The notes below the pieces were generated by a model that saw only the letters and a list, made by a program, of their open reading frames with translations, was not told the origin of the DNA and did not search any database. From Vibrio renipiscarius (GTDB lineage: Bacteria; Pseudomonadota; Gammaproteobacteria; Enterobacterales; Vibrionaceae), in contig NZ_JTKH01000024.1 of the NCBI RefSeq assembly GCF_000827885.1, forward strand, positions 434,001 to 498,000: a stretch of DNA of 64,000 bases, in the 5' to 3' direction. This document shows positions 8,380-17,471 of this stretch, piece after piece. The translations under genes and the position numbers were made by a program. Within the stretch, counting starts at the first letter, position 1. The number at the start of each line of letters is the position of its first letter.

Positions 8380-8766
8380 ATGAAATTTCTCCATACGATG
8401 ATCCGTGTCGCTGATCTAGAAAAATCGATCGCGTTTTATACCAACGTTTTAGGCATGACCGTGTTAGATCGAATGGAAAACACCGAGTACCGCTACACGC
8501 TGGTGTTTGTTGGCTTTGAAGATCAACCCGATAGCACCACGATTGAATTGACCTATAACTGGGATACCCACCAATACGATTTAGGTACCGCCTTTGGCCA
8601 CCTCGCTCTCGGTTGCGAAGATATCTACGCCACATGCGATCACATTCGCCAACTTGGCGGGCATATTTCGCGTGAACCAGGCCCACTAAAAGGGGGCGAA
8701 ACACACATCGCATTCATTAAAGATCCTGACGGCTACGCCATCGAACTGATTCAAACCAGCAAATAA
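8380..8766 (+). CDS. gloA: lactoylglutathione lyase (glyoxalase I)
   Basis: A 128-aa vicinal-oxygen-chelate protein with the two beta-alpha-beta-beta-beta halves of glyoxalase I. Typical segments are MIRVADLEKSIAFYTNVLGM, TIELTYNWD, the metal-binding GHLALG and the C-terminal DPDGYAIELIQ. It converts the hemithioacetal of methylglyoxal and glutathione into lactoylglutathione in the cytoplasm. The ATG follows CAGGTGAATA. The nemA gene starts 9 bases after its stop, so the two are almost surely co-transcribed. The same pairing occurs in E. coli (nemRA-gloA), but no nemR-like TetR gene is seen here. Confidence 0.94.
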   Translation: MKFLHTMIRVADLEKSIAFYTNVLGMTVLDRMENTEYRYTLVFVGFEDQPDSTTIELTYNWDTHQYDLGTAFGHLALGCEDIYATCDHIRQLGGHISREPGPLKGGETHIAFIKDPDGYAIELIQTSK

Positions 8767-8775
8767 GGTGTCATC

Positions 8776-9876
8776 ATGAAAACTGCATTATTCCAACCTA
8801 TTCAGCTAGGTTCGTTAACACTTAAAAACCGTATTGTTATGCCGCCAATGACGCGCTCTCGCGCAAGCCAACCGGGCAATGTTGCTAACGATATGATGGC
8901 AACTTATTACGCACAGCGTGCATCAGCGGGCCTCATTGTGGCAGAAGGCACCCAAATTTCAGCAATGGGACAAGGTTACGCTTGGACACCGGGTATTTAC
9001 TCAGCCGAGCAAATCGCAGGCTGGAAAAAGGTGACCGATGCCGTTCATGCAGAAGGTGGCGCGATTTTCGCTCAACTTTGGCACGTTGGCCGCGTGACGC
9101 ATCCCGACAATATTGGCGGTGAGCAGCCTATTTCATCATCCGCACTAAAAGCAGAAAATGTGAAAGTGTTCATTGATAATGGCAGCGACGCACCGGGTTT
9201 TGTTGATGTTGTTGAACCACGCGAAATGGATAAAAACGATATTGAACAAGTGATCGAACAATATCGCCAAGCAGCGCTCAATGCGATTGAAGCAGGTTTT
9301 GATGGCATCGAATTACACGCTGCAAATGGTTATTTGATCAACCAATTCATCGACTCAGAAGCCAATAATCGCACTGATGAATACGGTGGTTCAATTGACA
9401 ACCGCCTACGTTTCTTAGGTGAGGTTGTGCAGGCAATGACTGCCGCTATCGGTGCCGATCGCGTCGGTGTGCGCCTTGCGCCGTTCACCTCATTAAATGG
9501 CACCGTTGATAAAACGCCGGTAGAAACTTACACCGCAGCCGCAGCACTACTGAATAAACTGAATGTGGTTTATATGCACATTGCAGAAGTCGATTGGGAT
9601 GACGCACCGGATACCCCGGCACATTTCAAACACGCGGTACGTGAGGCTTATCAGGGTACGATTATCTATGCTGGCCGCTACAATACTGAGAAAGCGGCTC
9701 TCGCTTTAGAATCAGGATTATCAGACATGGTTGGCTTTGGTCGTCCATTTATTGCTAACCCGGATTTACCAAGTCGTATCAAGCACGACTACCCTCTTGC
9801 CGCGCATGATCCGGCGACACTGTTCGGAGGCGCAGAGCAAGGCTTACTTGACTACCCTGAGTATCAAGCAAGCTAA
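8776..9876 (+). CDS. nemA: N-ethylmaleimide reductase, old yellow enzyme family alkene reductase
   Basis: A 366-aa FMN-dependent TIM-barrel enzyme of normal length. The start LFQPIQLGSLTLKNRIVMPP, the substrate-binding region LWHVGRVTHP, FDGIELHAANGYLINQFID and the C-terminal GFGRPFIANPDLP are classic for NemA/OYE. These enzymes reduce electrophilic alkenes and nitro compounds with NADPH. It lies 9 bases downstream of gloA, so the unit handles reactive electrophiles such as methylglyoxal and maleimide-like compounds. A terminator follows. Confidence 0.93.
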   Translation: MKTALFQPIQLGSLTLKNRIVMPPMTRSRASQPGNVANDMMATYYAQRASAGLIVAEGTQISAMGQGYAWTPGIYSAEQIAGWKKVTDAVHAEGGAIFAQLWHVGRVTHPDNIGGEQPISSSALKAENVKVFIDNGSDAPGFVDVVEPREMDKNDIEQVIEQYRQAALNAIEAGFDGIELHAANGYLINQFIDSEANNRTDEYGGSIDNRLRFLGEVVQAMTAAIGADRVGVRLAPFTSLNGTVDKTPVETYTAAAALLNKLNVVYMHIAEVDWDDAPDTPAHFKHAVREAYQGTIIYAGRYNTEKAALALESGLSDMVGFGRPFIANPDLPSRIKHDYPLAAHDPATLFGGAEQGLLDYPEYQAS

Positions 9877-10288
9877 TCCGCTCTAATCAATATTGATTGA
9901 ATATTGACTGAACGATAAATAAAAAGGCGAACGCTGCCCCCAAGTGTTCGCCTTTTCTTCGTTTGTATTTCCGTATACCCAAACACTTGAAGATGCCGAT
10001 AAGCAAACAGACTCTTTGAGCTCGATACGCTGTTGGGCATAGATTCGCTATGTGATGAGGTTTAAGAACGTCCGTCAGCACCGCTGCACCATCAAGGAAG
10101 GATGGGGATAAACGGTACGATGTCTTTATTTCGTCCTAGGTAGAAGGCATTCGCCTCTAAATTCCACCAGTATTTACCAAAAAACTCAAAAAGACTAAAA
10201 TAAGTAAAACAATGAGTTTTTAGGTAATCATTTTTCCTGAATTTATTTCTATGATTAGTCCTGTAGCCGAAACAAAAAAGGAACTAAG
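9877..10288. other. intergenic region after nemA
   Basis: About 410 bases. It holds the nemA terminator and the upstream region of the YbhB-like gene. A minus-strand frame at 9887-10081 overlaps the terminator and is not protein-like. Nothing else was recognised. Confidence 0.5.
9922..9956 (+). terminator. terminator of gloA-nemA
   Basis: Stem AAAAGGCGAAC / GTTCGCCTTTT about 45 bases after the nemA stop. Confidence 0.8.
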
Positions 10289-10819
10289 ATGAAATTTATC
10301 AAACTCGCACCAGTATTGCTTCTTGCATCATTTGCTAGCTCAGCAATGACATTAACCAGCCAAGATATTCAGGAAGGCTCTCGCATCGCCGATACCTTTG
10401 CTTTCAATAGCTTTGGCTGTAGCGGTGATAACTTATCACCACAACTGAGCTGGAAAGAAATTCCAGAAGGAACGAAGAGCTTCGCGATTACCGCTTATGA
10501 CCCAGATGCACCAACAGGCAGCGGTTGGTGGCACTGGGTGGCGATAGATATTCCGGCAAACGTTACGACGCTAGAGCGAGGCGTTTCAGGCAAATCCATC
10601 AAAGCTGATGAAATGAAAAATGACTACGGCTTGAAAGGCTTTGGCGGCGTTTGTCCTCCAAAAGGTGCGGGGATGCACCGCTACGAATTTACGGTCTTCG
10701 CTTTACCAACAGAGAAACTTGAAATTCCACAAGGTGCATCGAATGCGCTGATCGGCTTCATGTTAAATTCAACGGCGCTGGATAAAGCCAAAATCACGGC
10801 CACTTACGTCAACGAGTAA
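10289..10819 (+). CDS. YbhB/YbcL-family (PEBP-like) protein, exported
   Basis: A 176-aa protein with an N-terminal signal peptide (MKFIKLAPVLLLASFASSAM, cleavage probably near residue 19). The phosphatidylethanolamine-binding-protein-like domain shows the family landmarks SGDNLSPQLSWKEIPEGTKSF, the ligand-site DPDAPTGSGWWHWV, and CPPKGAGMHRYEFTVFAL. Bacterial YbhB/YbcL proteins resemble Raf kinase inhibitor proteins in fold; their physiological role is unclear. Location is most likely periplasmic. A ribosome binding site (AAGGAACTAAG) precedes the ATG. An AraC regulator starts 32 bases after its stop, so they may form an operon. Confidence 0.9.
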   Translation: MKFIKLAPVLLLASFASSAMTLTSQDIQEGSRIADTFAFNSFGCSGDNLSPQLSWKEIPEGTKSFAITAYDPDAPTGSGWWHWVAIDIPANVTTLERGVSGKSIKADEMKNDYGLKGFGGVCPPKGAGMHRYEFTVFALPTEKLEIPQGASNALIGFMLNSTALDKAKITATYVNE

Positions 10820-10851
10820 AGCGACCAAGGTGAGAGAATAGGACTAAAGGC

Positions 10852-11619
10852 ATGAATAAATCACTCCTGCACATCACACACTTCCAAGGTAAGCGAGAGC
10901 AGCCTTTGCGCAACGTGTTCATTCATGCCCCCACTCTTTATTGGGTAGAACAAGGCCACAAACAACTGTGGTGGCAAGATCAATCCTATGAGTTCAATCG
11001 TGCTAACTGGCTTGTTGTACCCGCAGGCCAGTATCTCACTTTCGTTAATACCCCAAAGCAAAATGCTTTCAACGCCCGAGCGGTCACCTTTTTCCAACCG
11101 CCTCCGGCAGAATGGCTAAACCAAGAGGAAGCGGTTAGCCACTCAGTGCCGATGGTGAAAGTGAGTGAGTCACTGCGCTATTGCTTTGATATAATTTGCG
11201 ACATGCAGACGAAAGCGCTTTCCACGCAGACTCAGCAACAGTTGTTGCTCGCATTCTATACCGAACTTCGCCACATCGGCGCGTTGCATCTACTGTTCCC
11301 CAGTGATAATCAGCAAGTCCGCGATAAGCTCGCAACCTATTTAAGCGCCGCACCCGGGGATGACCATAAAATCGACGTCGCCGCTCAGCATTTGGCGATG
11401 AGTCGCGCCACCTTAACCCGTAAGCTCGCAGCAGAAGAAACCAGCTTTCGTCATATCTTGACCGAAATTCGGATGTCTCATGCGCTGGGTTTACTGCAGC
11501 GAAAATTTAGTCAGATGGATACGGCACTTGCCTGCGGCTATCAATCTGAAGTGCGCTTCACCCAGCGATTCAAAGAACAATTTGGCTTAACCCCGCGCCA
11601 GTATCAGATGACATTATAA
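10852..11619 (+). CDS. AraC-family transcriptional regulator
   Basis: 255 aa. The C-terminal third has the two AraC helix-turn-helix units: IDVAAQHLAMSRATLTRKLAAE and DTALACGYQSEVRFTQRFKEQFGLTPRQYQ. The N-terminal part looks like a cupin-type effector domain (PTLYWVEQGHKQLWWQDQSYEF, WLVVPAGQYLTF). It follows the YbhB-like gene by 32 bases on the same strand and may regulate it. The effector is unknown. It ends convergent with the M23 peptidase gene, sharing a terminator. Confidence 0.9.
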   Translation: MNKSLLHITHFQGKREQPLRNVFIHAPTLYWVEQGHKQLWWQDQSYEFNRANWLVVPAGQYLTFVNTPKQNAFNARAVTFFQPPPAEWLNQEEAVSHSVPMVKVSESLRYCFDIICDMQTKALSTQTQQQLLLAFYTELRHIGALHLLFPSDNQQVRDKLATYLSAAPGDDHKIDVAAQHLAMSRATLTRKLAAEETSFRHILTEIRMSHALGLLQRKFSQMDTALACGYQSEVRFTQRFKEQFGLTPRQYQMTL

Positions 11620-11689
11620 TCATTAGCAATGACGCATTATCCGTGTCAACCGAACGCTCCGTTCGCGTTTATTTGCATACGGTATGACG

Positions 11690-11716
11690 AAAAAAAGAGC
11701 CCATCATGGGCTCTTC
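11690..11716. terminator. terminator between AraC and M23 genes
   Basis: Stem AAGAGCCCAT / ATGGGCTCTT with an A-run on the plus side, giving a T-run for the minus-strand M23 gene. Confidence 0.8.
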
Positions 11717-11722
11717 GTCTGT

Positions 11723-13030
11723 TTAGCCAGAGGTGCTGTCTTCGCTTTGCTTCGCTAATTGCATCTCTTTTTGTTTCATCATGTTATCGAGTTCATCACG
11801 TCGAGCAACAAAAGCGGGCATCTCTTTTTTCGAGACGGAGCTCGCCATCGGAATGTTCGCGGTCATCGCATTCACCGCGCGGCCACGTGCAATCAACTCA
11901 TAATGAATATGAGGACCAGTAACACGACCTGACTGACCAGATAATCCAATCTTTTGCCCACGCGTTATTTTCTGACCTTTACGCACTAATATTTTGCTCA
12001 AATGCAGATAACGCGTTTTATAGGTACTACCATGCTGGATCACCACGTAATTACCCGCATAAGGGTGCTTACGGGTCATGATGACCACGCCGTCACCAGT
12101 AGAAACGATCGGCGTACCGACTGGTGTTGCCCAATCCGTACCATTGTGAGGCGTTACGCGCCCCGTGACCGGATGCTTACGGTGCGGGTTAAAATTCGAG
12201 CTTAAACGATATTGCCCATTCACAGGTTTTCGTTGAAATGCACGTTGCAAGCTTTCGCCATTTTTATCGTAATACTGGCCATCTTCATGCAAGTACGCGG
12301 TGTATTCGCCACCACGGTTCAAAATCTTAATGGCTTGAATCTCGCGATTTCCTGTCAATTTGTAATCAACATACTGACGCGATTGCACCACTTCAAATTT
12401 ATCTCCTGCACGTAAATCACGAGAGAAGTTAATCTTATCTTTTAGCAACGTGACAACTTGTTCAATTTCACTGTTGCCCAAACCTAAACGGTTTACCGAT
12501 TGAGAGAAGCTGCCGTCAATTTCACCCACTAAGGCGAATTCTTTCCACACCCCAGGAATTTTAACATCGGTAAAGTCATAATCGCCCTCAGCCGTTCGCG
12601 TGTAAACTGCGCGCTCAACGAGGTTAAATTCTAACTCCATCTTGCTAAGGTGGGTGGTTTCAGTCTCACGCCAAAAACGTAAGATATCGCCCGGCTTTAA
12701 GGTATCAAGTGCGAGGAAGTTGAGATCCGTTTCCATGATGCGCATCATGTCACCGTAGCGTAAATCCAATTTTTCAAAAATCGAACTTAGATTATCACCA
12801 GGCTGAATATGGTATTCAAAATCGGGCATGTTCACCTCCTCAATCGTCTCATTGAGAAAGCTATTGACCAATTCTGTGTCGGTTAGAGAAAGATCAATCG
12901 TGCGAATTTTATTCGATGTGCCATCTAACGTCGTTAATGCAAAAATCGCGACGACAGGTAAGCTCAAAAGCATCATTCTCTTGCGCTTCGAAAGCTCGAA
13001 AACGCGCGCTTTTATTGTTCTTGCTTGCAC
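11723..13030 (-). CDS. M23 peptidoglycan DD-endopeptidase (ShyA/MepM-like)
   Basis: A 435-aa envelope protein. A single N-terminal membrane anchor (residues about 18-36) is followed by a LysM-like domain (YHIQPGDNLSSIFEKLDL, 73-120), a middle OapA/Csd3-like region, and an M23 metallopeptidase domain (280-385). The zinc ligands are visible: His295-x3-Asp299 and the HxH of GPHIHYE (His374, His376). Such enzymes cut peptide cross-links in murein so that new strands can be inserted. Size and architecture fit V. cholerae ShyA, and the chromosomal setting agrees, but ShyB/ShyC cannot be excluded. Monocistronic on the minus strand. Confidence 0.9.
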   Translation of the reverse strand: MQARTIKARVFELSKRKRMMLLSLPVVAIFALTTLDGTSNKIRTIDLSLTDTELVNSFLNETIEEVNMPDFEYHIQPGDNLSSIFEKLDLRYGDMMRIMETDLNFLALDTLKPGDILRFWRETETTHLSKMELEFNLVERAVYTRTAEGDYDFTDVKIPGVWKEFALVGEIDGSFSQSVNRLGLGNSEIEQVVTLLKDKINFSRDLRAGDKFEVVQSRQYVDYKLTGNREIQAIKILNRGGEYTAYLHEDGQYYDKNGESLQRAFQRKPVNGQYRLSSNFNPHRKHPVTGRVTPHNGTDWATPVGTPIVSTGDGVVIMTRKHPYAGNYVVIQHGSTYKTRYLHLSKILVRKGQKITRGQKIGLSGQSGRVTGPHIHYELIARGRAVNAMTANIPMASSVSKKEMPAFVARRDELDNMMKQKEMQLAKQSEDSTSG

Positions 13031-13170
13031 AGTTTGACCTTATAACAGTTTAATTATTCATTAATGCATAAAATACATGCTAAAAATCCACATAAATATG
13101 TGGAAAAAAATCGTTATAAGATTACGGATTTCTAATGCTTTTGTCACCCTGTGATACTAAGAATGCGATC

Positions 13171-13193
13171 AAAAAAGGCGCCGTAAAGCGCCT
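13171..13193 (-). terminator. terminator of the CBM48 gene
   Basis: On the minus strand GGCGC-TTTACG-GCGCC followed by TTTTTT, about 50 bases after the stop of the CBM48 gene. Confidence 0.7.
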
Positions 13194-13241
13194 ATTGATG
13201 TCTAACTTACCGAGTGGCTCTATGCCAACATATTGAATTTA

Positions 13242-13541
13242 TTATTGATAAGTCGTCAGTAAACCGTTGTCTTCACCAAAACCATTTGGGGTATAGCGAT
13301 CAGCACTTGGATCGTTGACCCATTGGCTCTCATCAACCAGATAACGAAACTCAAACTGTTGATTTTTAGGCAAACGTGTCTTGAATTTATACGATTGGCT
13401 TTTCGCGACTTTTTTCATCGCGATTGGCTGCCAATTAGAAAAATCGGCAACGACACACGCTGACTGCCCCACCTGATCGCTCGGTAACTCAAACGTTACT
13501 TCCACTTCGTCCTTAGTTTTAAAGAAACGTTTATTAATCAT
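13242..13541 (-). CDS. stand-alone CBM48 (isoamylase N-terminal-like) protein, 99 aa
   Basis: The protein is a single early-set beta-sandwich. The segments VTFELPSD, VVADFSNWQPIAMKK and FEFRYLVDESQWVNDPSADRY match the glycogen-binding module of the AMPK-beta, glycogen branching enzyme and isoamylase families. The W in FSNWQP and the W in SQWVNDP are the usual sugar-stacking positions. There is no catalytic domain attached. By family it should bind alpha-glucan or act as a small adaptor for a glycogen enzyme. It lies 73 bases from the gene upstream on the same strand. Function beyond glucan binding is inference. Confidence 0.85.
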   Translation of the reverse strand: MINKRFFKTKDEVEVTFELPSDQVGQSACVVADFSNWQPIAMKKVAKSQSYKFKTRLPKNQQFEFRYLVDESQWVNDPSADRYTPNGFGEDNGLLTTYQ

Positions 13542-13614
13542 GCTTTACTCCATTAACAACAAGAAAATTCTGTATTTAATATAAGCAATTAATGGATTAT
13601 AAACAACCAGCAGC

Positions 13615-14247
13615 TCAAGGAATCGTCACAATCTCTTGCTCGTTGTTTAAACGATATTGTTGCTTCATCACCTTGGCGGGGATGTCAGCAAAAGATTGAT
13701 CGATCCCATGCTGACGGTAGTCGATTTGTACTTTTGCATCACTATAGCGAACGTTCTCAATATCTATTCGATCACCAAGCAATATCGCATTGTTCAACAA
13801 CAAACGCTGACGCGTATTGTCATATTCAAAACTGGCAAGATAGTAAAATACGCCACTACCTTGATTGGAAACCGTCATTACCGAGAGATAGTGTTGCTGA
13901 GCACTTTCGATAAGCCATTGTTTGACATTCACACTCACTTGGCCACGATCTGAGCCGGAGTCATACGACCCACTCGCCCATTCCTGTTTATCATCGACTT
14001 GCTTAATTAACGCAAAGACATGGCTTTCAGGCACGCTGATCGTCCACGGATTGGGCGTATTAATATCAAACACTTGCTGCATGACACTATCTGGACTTGG
14101 TGCCTGCTTTTTTTCTTGCTGGGAGAACTTCGCTAAAATGGTTTCATCTGCCAAACTAAAACGATAGATACCAGCAACAATGACGATCACAAGTAAGACG
14201 ATTGGGGTTAACAAAATCAAAGGGATGGGTAATCGACGTTTCTTCAT
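13615..14247 (-). CDS. hypothetical membrane-anchored protein, 210 aa
   Basis: Not recognised. The N-terminus is basic (MKKRRLPIP) and is followed by one hydrophobic segment (LILLTPIVLLVIVIVAGIYRF, a few residues in), so it is a signal-anchored inner-membrane protein with most of its mass in the periplasm. The rest is mixed alpha/beta without cysteines or known motifs. It precedes the CBM48 gene on the same strand by 73 bases and may be co-transcribed. No function can be assigned. Confidence 0.7.
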   Translation of the reverse strand: MKKRRLPIPLILLTPIVLLVIVIVAGIYRFSLADETILAKFSQQEKKQAPSPDSVMQQVFDINTPNPWTISVPESHVFALIKQVDDKQEWASGSYDSGSDRGQVSVNVKQWLIESAQQHYLSVMTVSNQGSGVFYYLASFEYDNTRQRLLLNNAILLGDRIDIENVRYSDAKVQIDYRQHGIDQSFADIPAKVMKQQYRLNNEQEIVTIP

Positions 14248-14323
14248 TTCAATGCCCTGATCTCAAACAGCCAGCGATAAGGTAAACTTTAACAGTCACT
14301 ATTTGTTATCTCAAGGATTGACC

Positions 14324-14755
14324 ATGGCGCAACTCGCTTCACATCACACTCTCACTCAGCCAATCACACGCATTGCACAGTGCCGTTGTGGGCAAGTAAA
14401 TCTCATCTGTCACGGAGAGCCATTGCAGACCGCCATTTGCCACTGCTTCGAATATCAAAAAAGAACCGGTAGTGTGTTTGGGGTGCAAGCTCAGTTTGAC
14501 AAATCTCAAGTAAGCCACAGTGGTGAGTTAACGGAGTACACACGTTTAAGCGACTCGGGAAATCACGTTTGCTATTCTTTTTGTCCGCGTTGCGGCACAA
14601 CGCTATTGCTGACGTCTTCTCTCACACCAGACAACATCATTATTCCTGCCGGGGTCTTCCAACAACACGATCTTCCTCAGCCAAGCTTCTCTATTTATGA
14701 GCAGCATAAAAAAGGTTGGGTAAAATTTGATCACCAAATAGACGCAATCCAATAG
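14324..14755 (+). CDS. GFA-family (glutathione-dependent formaldehyde-activating-like) zinc protein
   Basis: 143 aa from the ATG at 14324, which is 6 bases after an AAGGA ribosome binding site; an in-frame TTG at 14303 is a less likely start. The GFA fold is shown by CRCGQV (Cys20, Cys22), CHC (Cys39, Cys41) and the C-terminal FCPRCGTTL. The family consensus continues CHCxxCQ, but here the third cysteine is Tyr44 (codon TAT at 14453-14455), so one usual zinc ligand is missing. Most GFA proteins are small zinc proteins of unknown substrate, and the name from formaldehyde metabolism should not be taken as its function. Divergent from the 210-aa unknown gene. Confidence 0.85.
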   Translation: MAQLASHHTLTQPITRIAQCRCGQVNLICHGEPLQTAICHCFEYQKRTGSVFGVQAQFDKSQVSHSGELTEYTRLSDSGNHVCYSFCPRCGTTLLLTSSLTPDNIIIPAGVFQQHDLPQPSFSIYEQHKKGWVKFDHQIDAIQ

Positions 14756-14835
14756 TCGCGTTATAAATCCAATTTTCACTATCGAACTGCTCTTACCAGC
14801 GCTATAATTCACGCCTAGTTTTTCGGAGTAAATTT

Positions 14836-15498
14836 GTGATTTCTCGACTACCACGCTGGGTGGAATACGGAGCATTCCTACTTGCCCTTCTTGCAGGAAT
14901 AGTCAACGCGATTGGCTTACTTGGTTTTCAACACCAAGCCGTTTCGCATATCTCTGGCACCGTCACCTTGCTGGGCACCAGTATAGAATCCCTTGATGGC
15001 ATGAGTAGCCATCTCTTTATGATTCTGTTGAGTTTCTTATTAGGCGCAGCGCTCAGCGGTGTCTTTATTGAAAATACTGCGCTCAAGTTGGGACGTCGAT
15101 ATGGCGTCGCTCTGTGTATTGAAGCCGGTTTACTCTTTGCCGCTTATCTGCTGCTAGAGCAGAACATGAAATCGGGTCAGTATTTAGCTTCCGCAGCTTG
15201 TGGCTTGCAAAATGCGATGATTACGACCTTTAGCGGCGCGGTTGTTCGCACGACGCATATGACCGGTATTATTACGGATCTCGGTATTATGATTGGCGCT
15301 CGTTTACGTGGTGAGCGTTTTGACTATCGTAAAGCCAAACTCTTTCTCTTTATCTTTGCTGGATTCCTTTTGGGCGGCATTGCTGGCGCGAAACTGTTCA
15401 ACCTTTATGCGATCGCCTCGTTAATGGCTCCAATTGCACTCGCACTTATTTTGGCCGTTGCCTATTGGTTCTACCTTTTTCAAACACGCTCCGATTAG
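14836..15498 (+). CDS. YoaK/DUF1275 family membrane protein
   Basis: 220 aa with six predicted membrane segments. It starts with GTG at 14836, 7 bases after a CGGAG ribosome binding site. Typical family features are the first segment with GIVNAIGLLGF, SHISGTVTLLG, and GLQNAMITTFSGAVVRTTHMTGIITDLGI in the middle, which together define DUF1275. The function is unknown; a transport role is often assumed because of the fold. It lies 80 bases downstream of the GFA gene on the same strand. Confidence 0.9.
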   Translation: MISRLPRWVEYGAFLLALLAGIVNAIGLLGFQHQAVSHISGTVTLLGTSIESLDGMSSHLFMILLSFLLGAALSGVFIENTALKLGRRYGVALCIEAGLLFAAYLLLEQNMKSGQYLASAACGLQNAMITTFSGAVVRTTHMTGIITDLGIMIGARLRGERFDYRKAKLFLFIFAGFLLGGIAGAKLFNLYAIASLMAPIALALILAVAYWFYLFQTRSD

Positions 15499-15978
15499 CG
15501 TTGCCTCTTTTATCTTCTCACCAAGAGTGATGACGCAGAGCGCAAGCATGGCCCTTTAAGCATCGTGCAATAACGATAACGACACACAGCCCCCTTCAAA
15601 TAAGACACAAAACGCCTTGTGTCTTTTCGGCCATCCTCGGCAAGTAATTGAAAAATAAATAGTCACTACTGGCGGTATACCAACACCACTCGTCCGTCAC
15701 GTTATCTTCGTCTACATTCAACCTATCACGCGTGCCACTCTATGCGACTAAAAACACGGCAACGCCCAACGCTACCATAGCGCGACTGCAACACATAAGA
15801 CCTTGATTGCGGAATAAATAAAGATTTAATCGTGAATAGTTAGCGAAGATTATTGAATAGTCTTGCGATAGCCAGAGAAAACCAGTAATCTTGCTGCCAA
15901 TGACTGAATACGGATGTTTAGTGAATATATATGCCAAGGAGTCGGTGTATATTGACGAGTTGTAACACGAGATTTTTA
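15499..15978. other. intergenic region between DUF1275 and yjiH-like genes
   Basis: About 480 bases, with a terminator at 15602-15627. The remainder should carry the promoter of the transporter gene. No gene, RNA or clear operator was recognised; a minus-strand frame at 15740-16015 overlaps the transporter start and is not credible. Confidence 0.5.
15602..15627 (+). terminator. terminator after DUF1275 gene
   Basis: Stem AAGACACAA / TTGTGTCTT with TTTT following, 104 bases after the stop. Confidence 0.7.
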
Positions 15979-17346
15979 ATGAAAAACAGTACTCAAACCA
16001 CCGAAAAGCATACAAAAGGCAACTTTTGGGTTTTCTTCATCCCATCGCTCATTGGTGTCTTCCTTTTCATGGCTCCTGTGAGCTACAACGGTGATATCAC
16101 CATTCCTGTCGCGATCTTAGCGAAATCTATCCAAGCTTTGTTTGGTGATTTTCTGATTGAGATTGTTACCGCCATCGTGGCGTTTATGGCGGCAGCCTCG
16201 TTACTTTGTCGTGTAAAAAACCCAACATTTATTGCTAACAGCGCATTTTTAAATGGATTGTTTAATCCATCTCCTCTTTGGTTAGCCGTTCGTGTTCTTG
16301 GTGGTTTGGCGATCGTAATGACATATTTCCAAGTCGGTCCAGAAGCGGTTTGGGAACAAAATACAGGCGGCATGGTATTAGAAGGCCTATTACCGACGCT
16401 ATTTTCAGTGTTTATCTTTGCCGGCTTGCTCTTGCCACTGCTGCTTAACTTCGGTTTGCTTGAGCTTTTTGGTACGTTGCTAAGTAAAGTAATGCGCCCT
16501 GTTTTCAACCTTCCAGGTCGTAGTGCGATTGACTGTATGGCATCTTGGCTTGGTGATGGCAGTGTGGGTATTCTTCTCACCAGCAAACAATACGAAAACA
16601 AATTCTACACTCAGCGTGAAGCTGCTGTCGTGGGTACCACATTCTCTGCGGTTTCCATTACTTTCAGCTTAGTGGTGATTGCTCAAGTTGAGCTAGAACA
16701 CATGTTCTTGCCTTTCTATGCGGCTATTTGTTTAGCGGGCTTTGTGGCTGCGATCATCATTCCTCGCTTACCACCGCTATGCTACAAGAAAGACACGTTT
16801 ATTGATGGTACTAAGCCTGCGCACGATGCCGATGCGATTCCTGAAGGCCACTCTAGCTTTACTTGGGGCATGGAGTTAGCACTACTGAAAGCGGGCCGAG
16901 TTAAATCTTGGAAAACCATTCTTACCGAAGGTGTACATAACGCCGTCGATATGGTGTTTGGTGTACTGCCTGTTGTGATGGGTTTGGGTACCTTGGCGCT
17001 GATCGTGGCTGAATATACGCCAGTCTTCACGTTCTTAGGTCAACCGTTTGTACCTTATCTAGAACTATTGGGCGTACCAGAAGCGGCGGCAGCCTCTAAG
17101 ACTATCGTGATTGGCTTCGCTGATATGTTTATCCCATCAATCCTAGCGGCGTCTATCGACAGTGAAATGACTCGTTTTGTGATTGCGGCGATGTCAGTGA
17201 CTCAGCTGATTTACATGTCTGAAGTGGGTGCTCTACTGCTTGGTAGCCGAATCCCAGTCAACATTTTTGAATTGTTTGCGATCTTTATTTTGCGTACGTT
17301 AATCACTCTACCGGTTATCGCGGGTGTTGCGCATCTGATTTTCTAA
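15979..17346 (+). CDS. YjiH-family transporter with nucleoside-recognition (Gate) domain
   Basis: 455 aa from the ATG at 15979 (MKNSTQTTEKH). An in-frame start 16 codons earlier gives an N-terminus unlike the family. It has about ten membrane segments, with the conserved start FWVFFIPSLIGVFLFMAPV and a Gate domain containing SAIDCMASWLGDGSVGILLTS and, in the second half, FADMFIPSILAA. YjiH proteins are putative transporters of unknown substrate. The gene is convergent with the GntR regulator and probably belongs to the same catabolic locus, as uptake or export partner. Confidence 0.88.
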   Translation: MKNSTQTTEKHTKGNFWVFFIPSLIGVFLFMAPVSYNGDITIPVAILAKSIQALFGDFLIEIVTAIVAFMAAASLLCRVKNPTFIANSAFLNGLFNPSPLWLAVRVLGGLAIVMTYFQVGPEAVWEQNTGGMVLEGLLPTLFSVFIFAGLLLPLLLNFGLLELFGTLLSKVMRPVFNLPGRSAIDCMASWLGDGSVGILLTSKQYENKFYTQREAAVVGTTFSAVSITFSLVVIAQVELEHMFLPFYAAICLAGFVAAIIIPRLPPLCYKKDTFIDGTKPAHDADAIPEGHSSFTWGMELALLKAGRVKSWKTILTEGVHNAVDMVFGVLPVVMGLGTLALIVAEYTPVFTFLGQPFVPYLELLGVPEAAAASKTIVIGFADMFIPSILAASIDSEMTRFVIAAMSVTQLIYMSEVGALLLGSRIPVNIFELFAIFILRTLITLPVIAGVAHLIF

Positions 17347-17396
17347 GCGATTCATAGACCGCCATTACACCGATAATGGCCAGTCGATAGAAACAC

Positions 17397-17423
17397 AAAG
17401 GGCAGTCCATTGGACTGCCCTTT
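17397..17423. terminator. bidirectional terminator between yjiH-like and gntR genes
   Basis: Stem AAAGGGCAGTCCA / TGGACTGCCCTTT between the convergent genes. Confidence 0.8.
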
Positions 17424-17471
17424 CTATTTTGTGCCGCTCGTTCGTTTAGCCTGAGAACCAGCAACGTAGAC

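Noticed and set aside
16083-16601. 172-aa minus-strand frame inside the YjiH-like gene
   Set aside because: Shadow of a conserved membrane-protein gene with no ribosome binding site.
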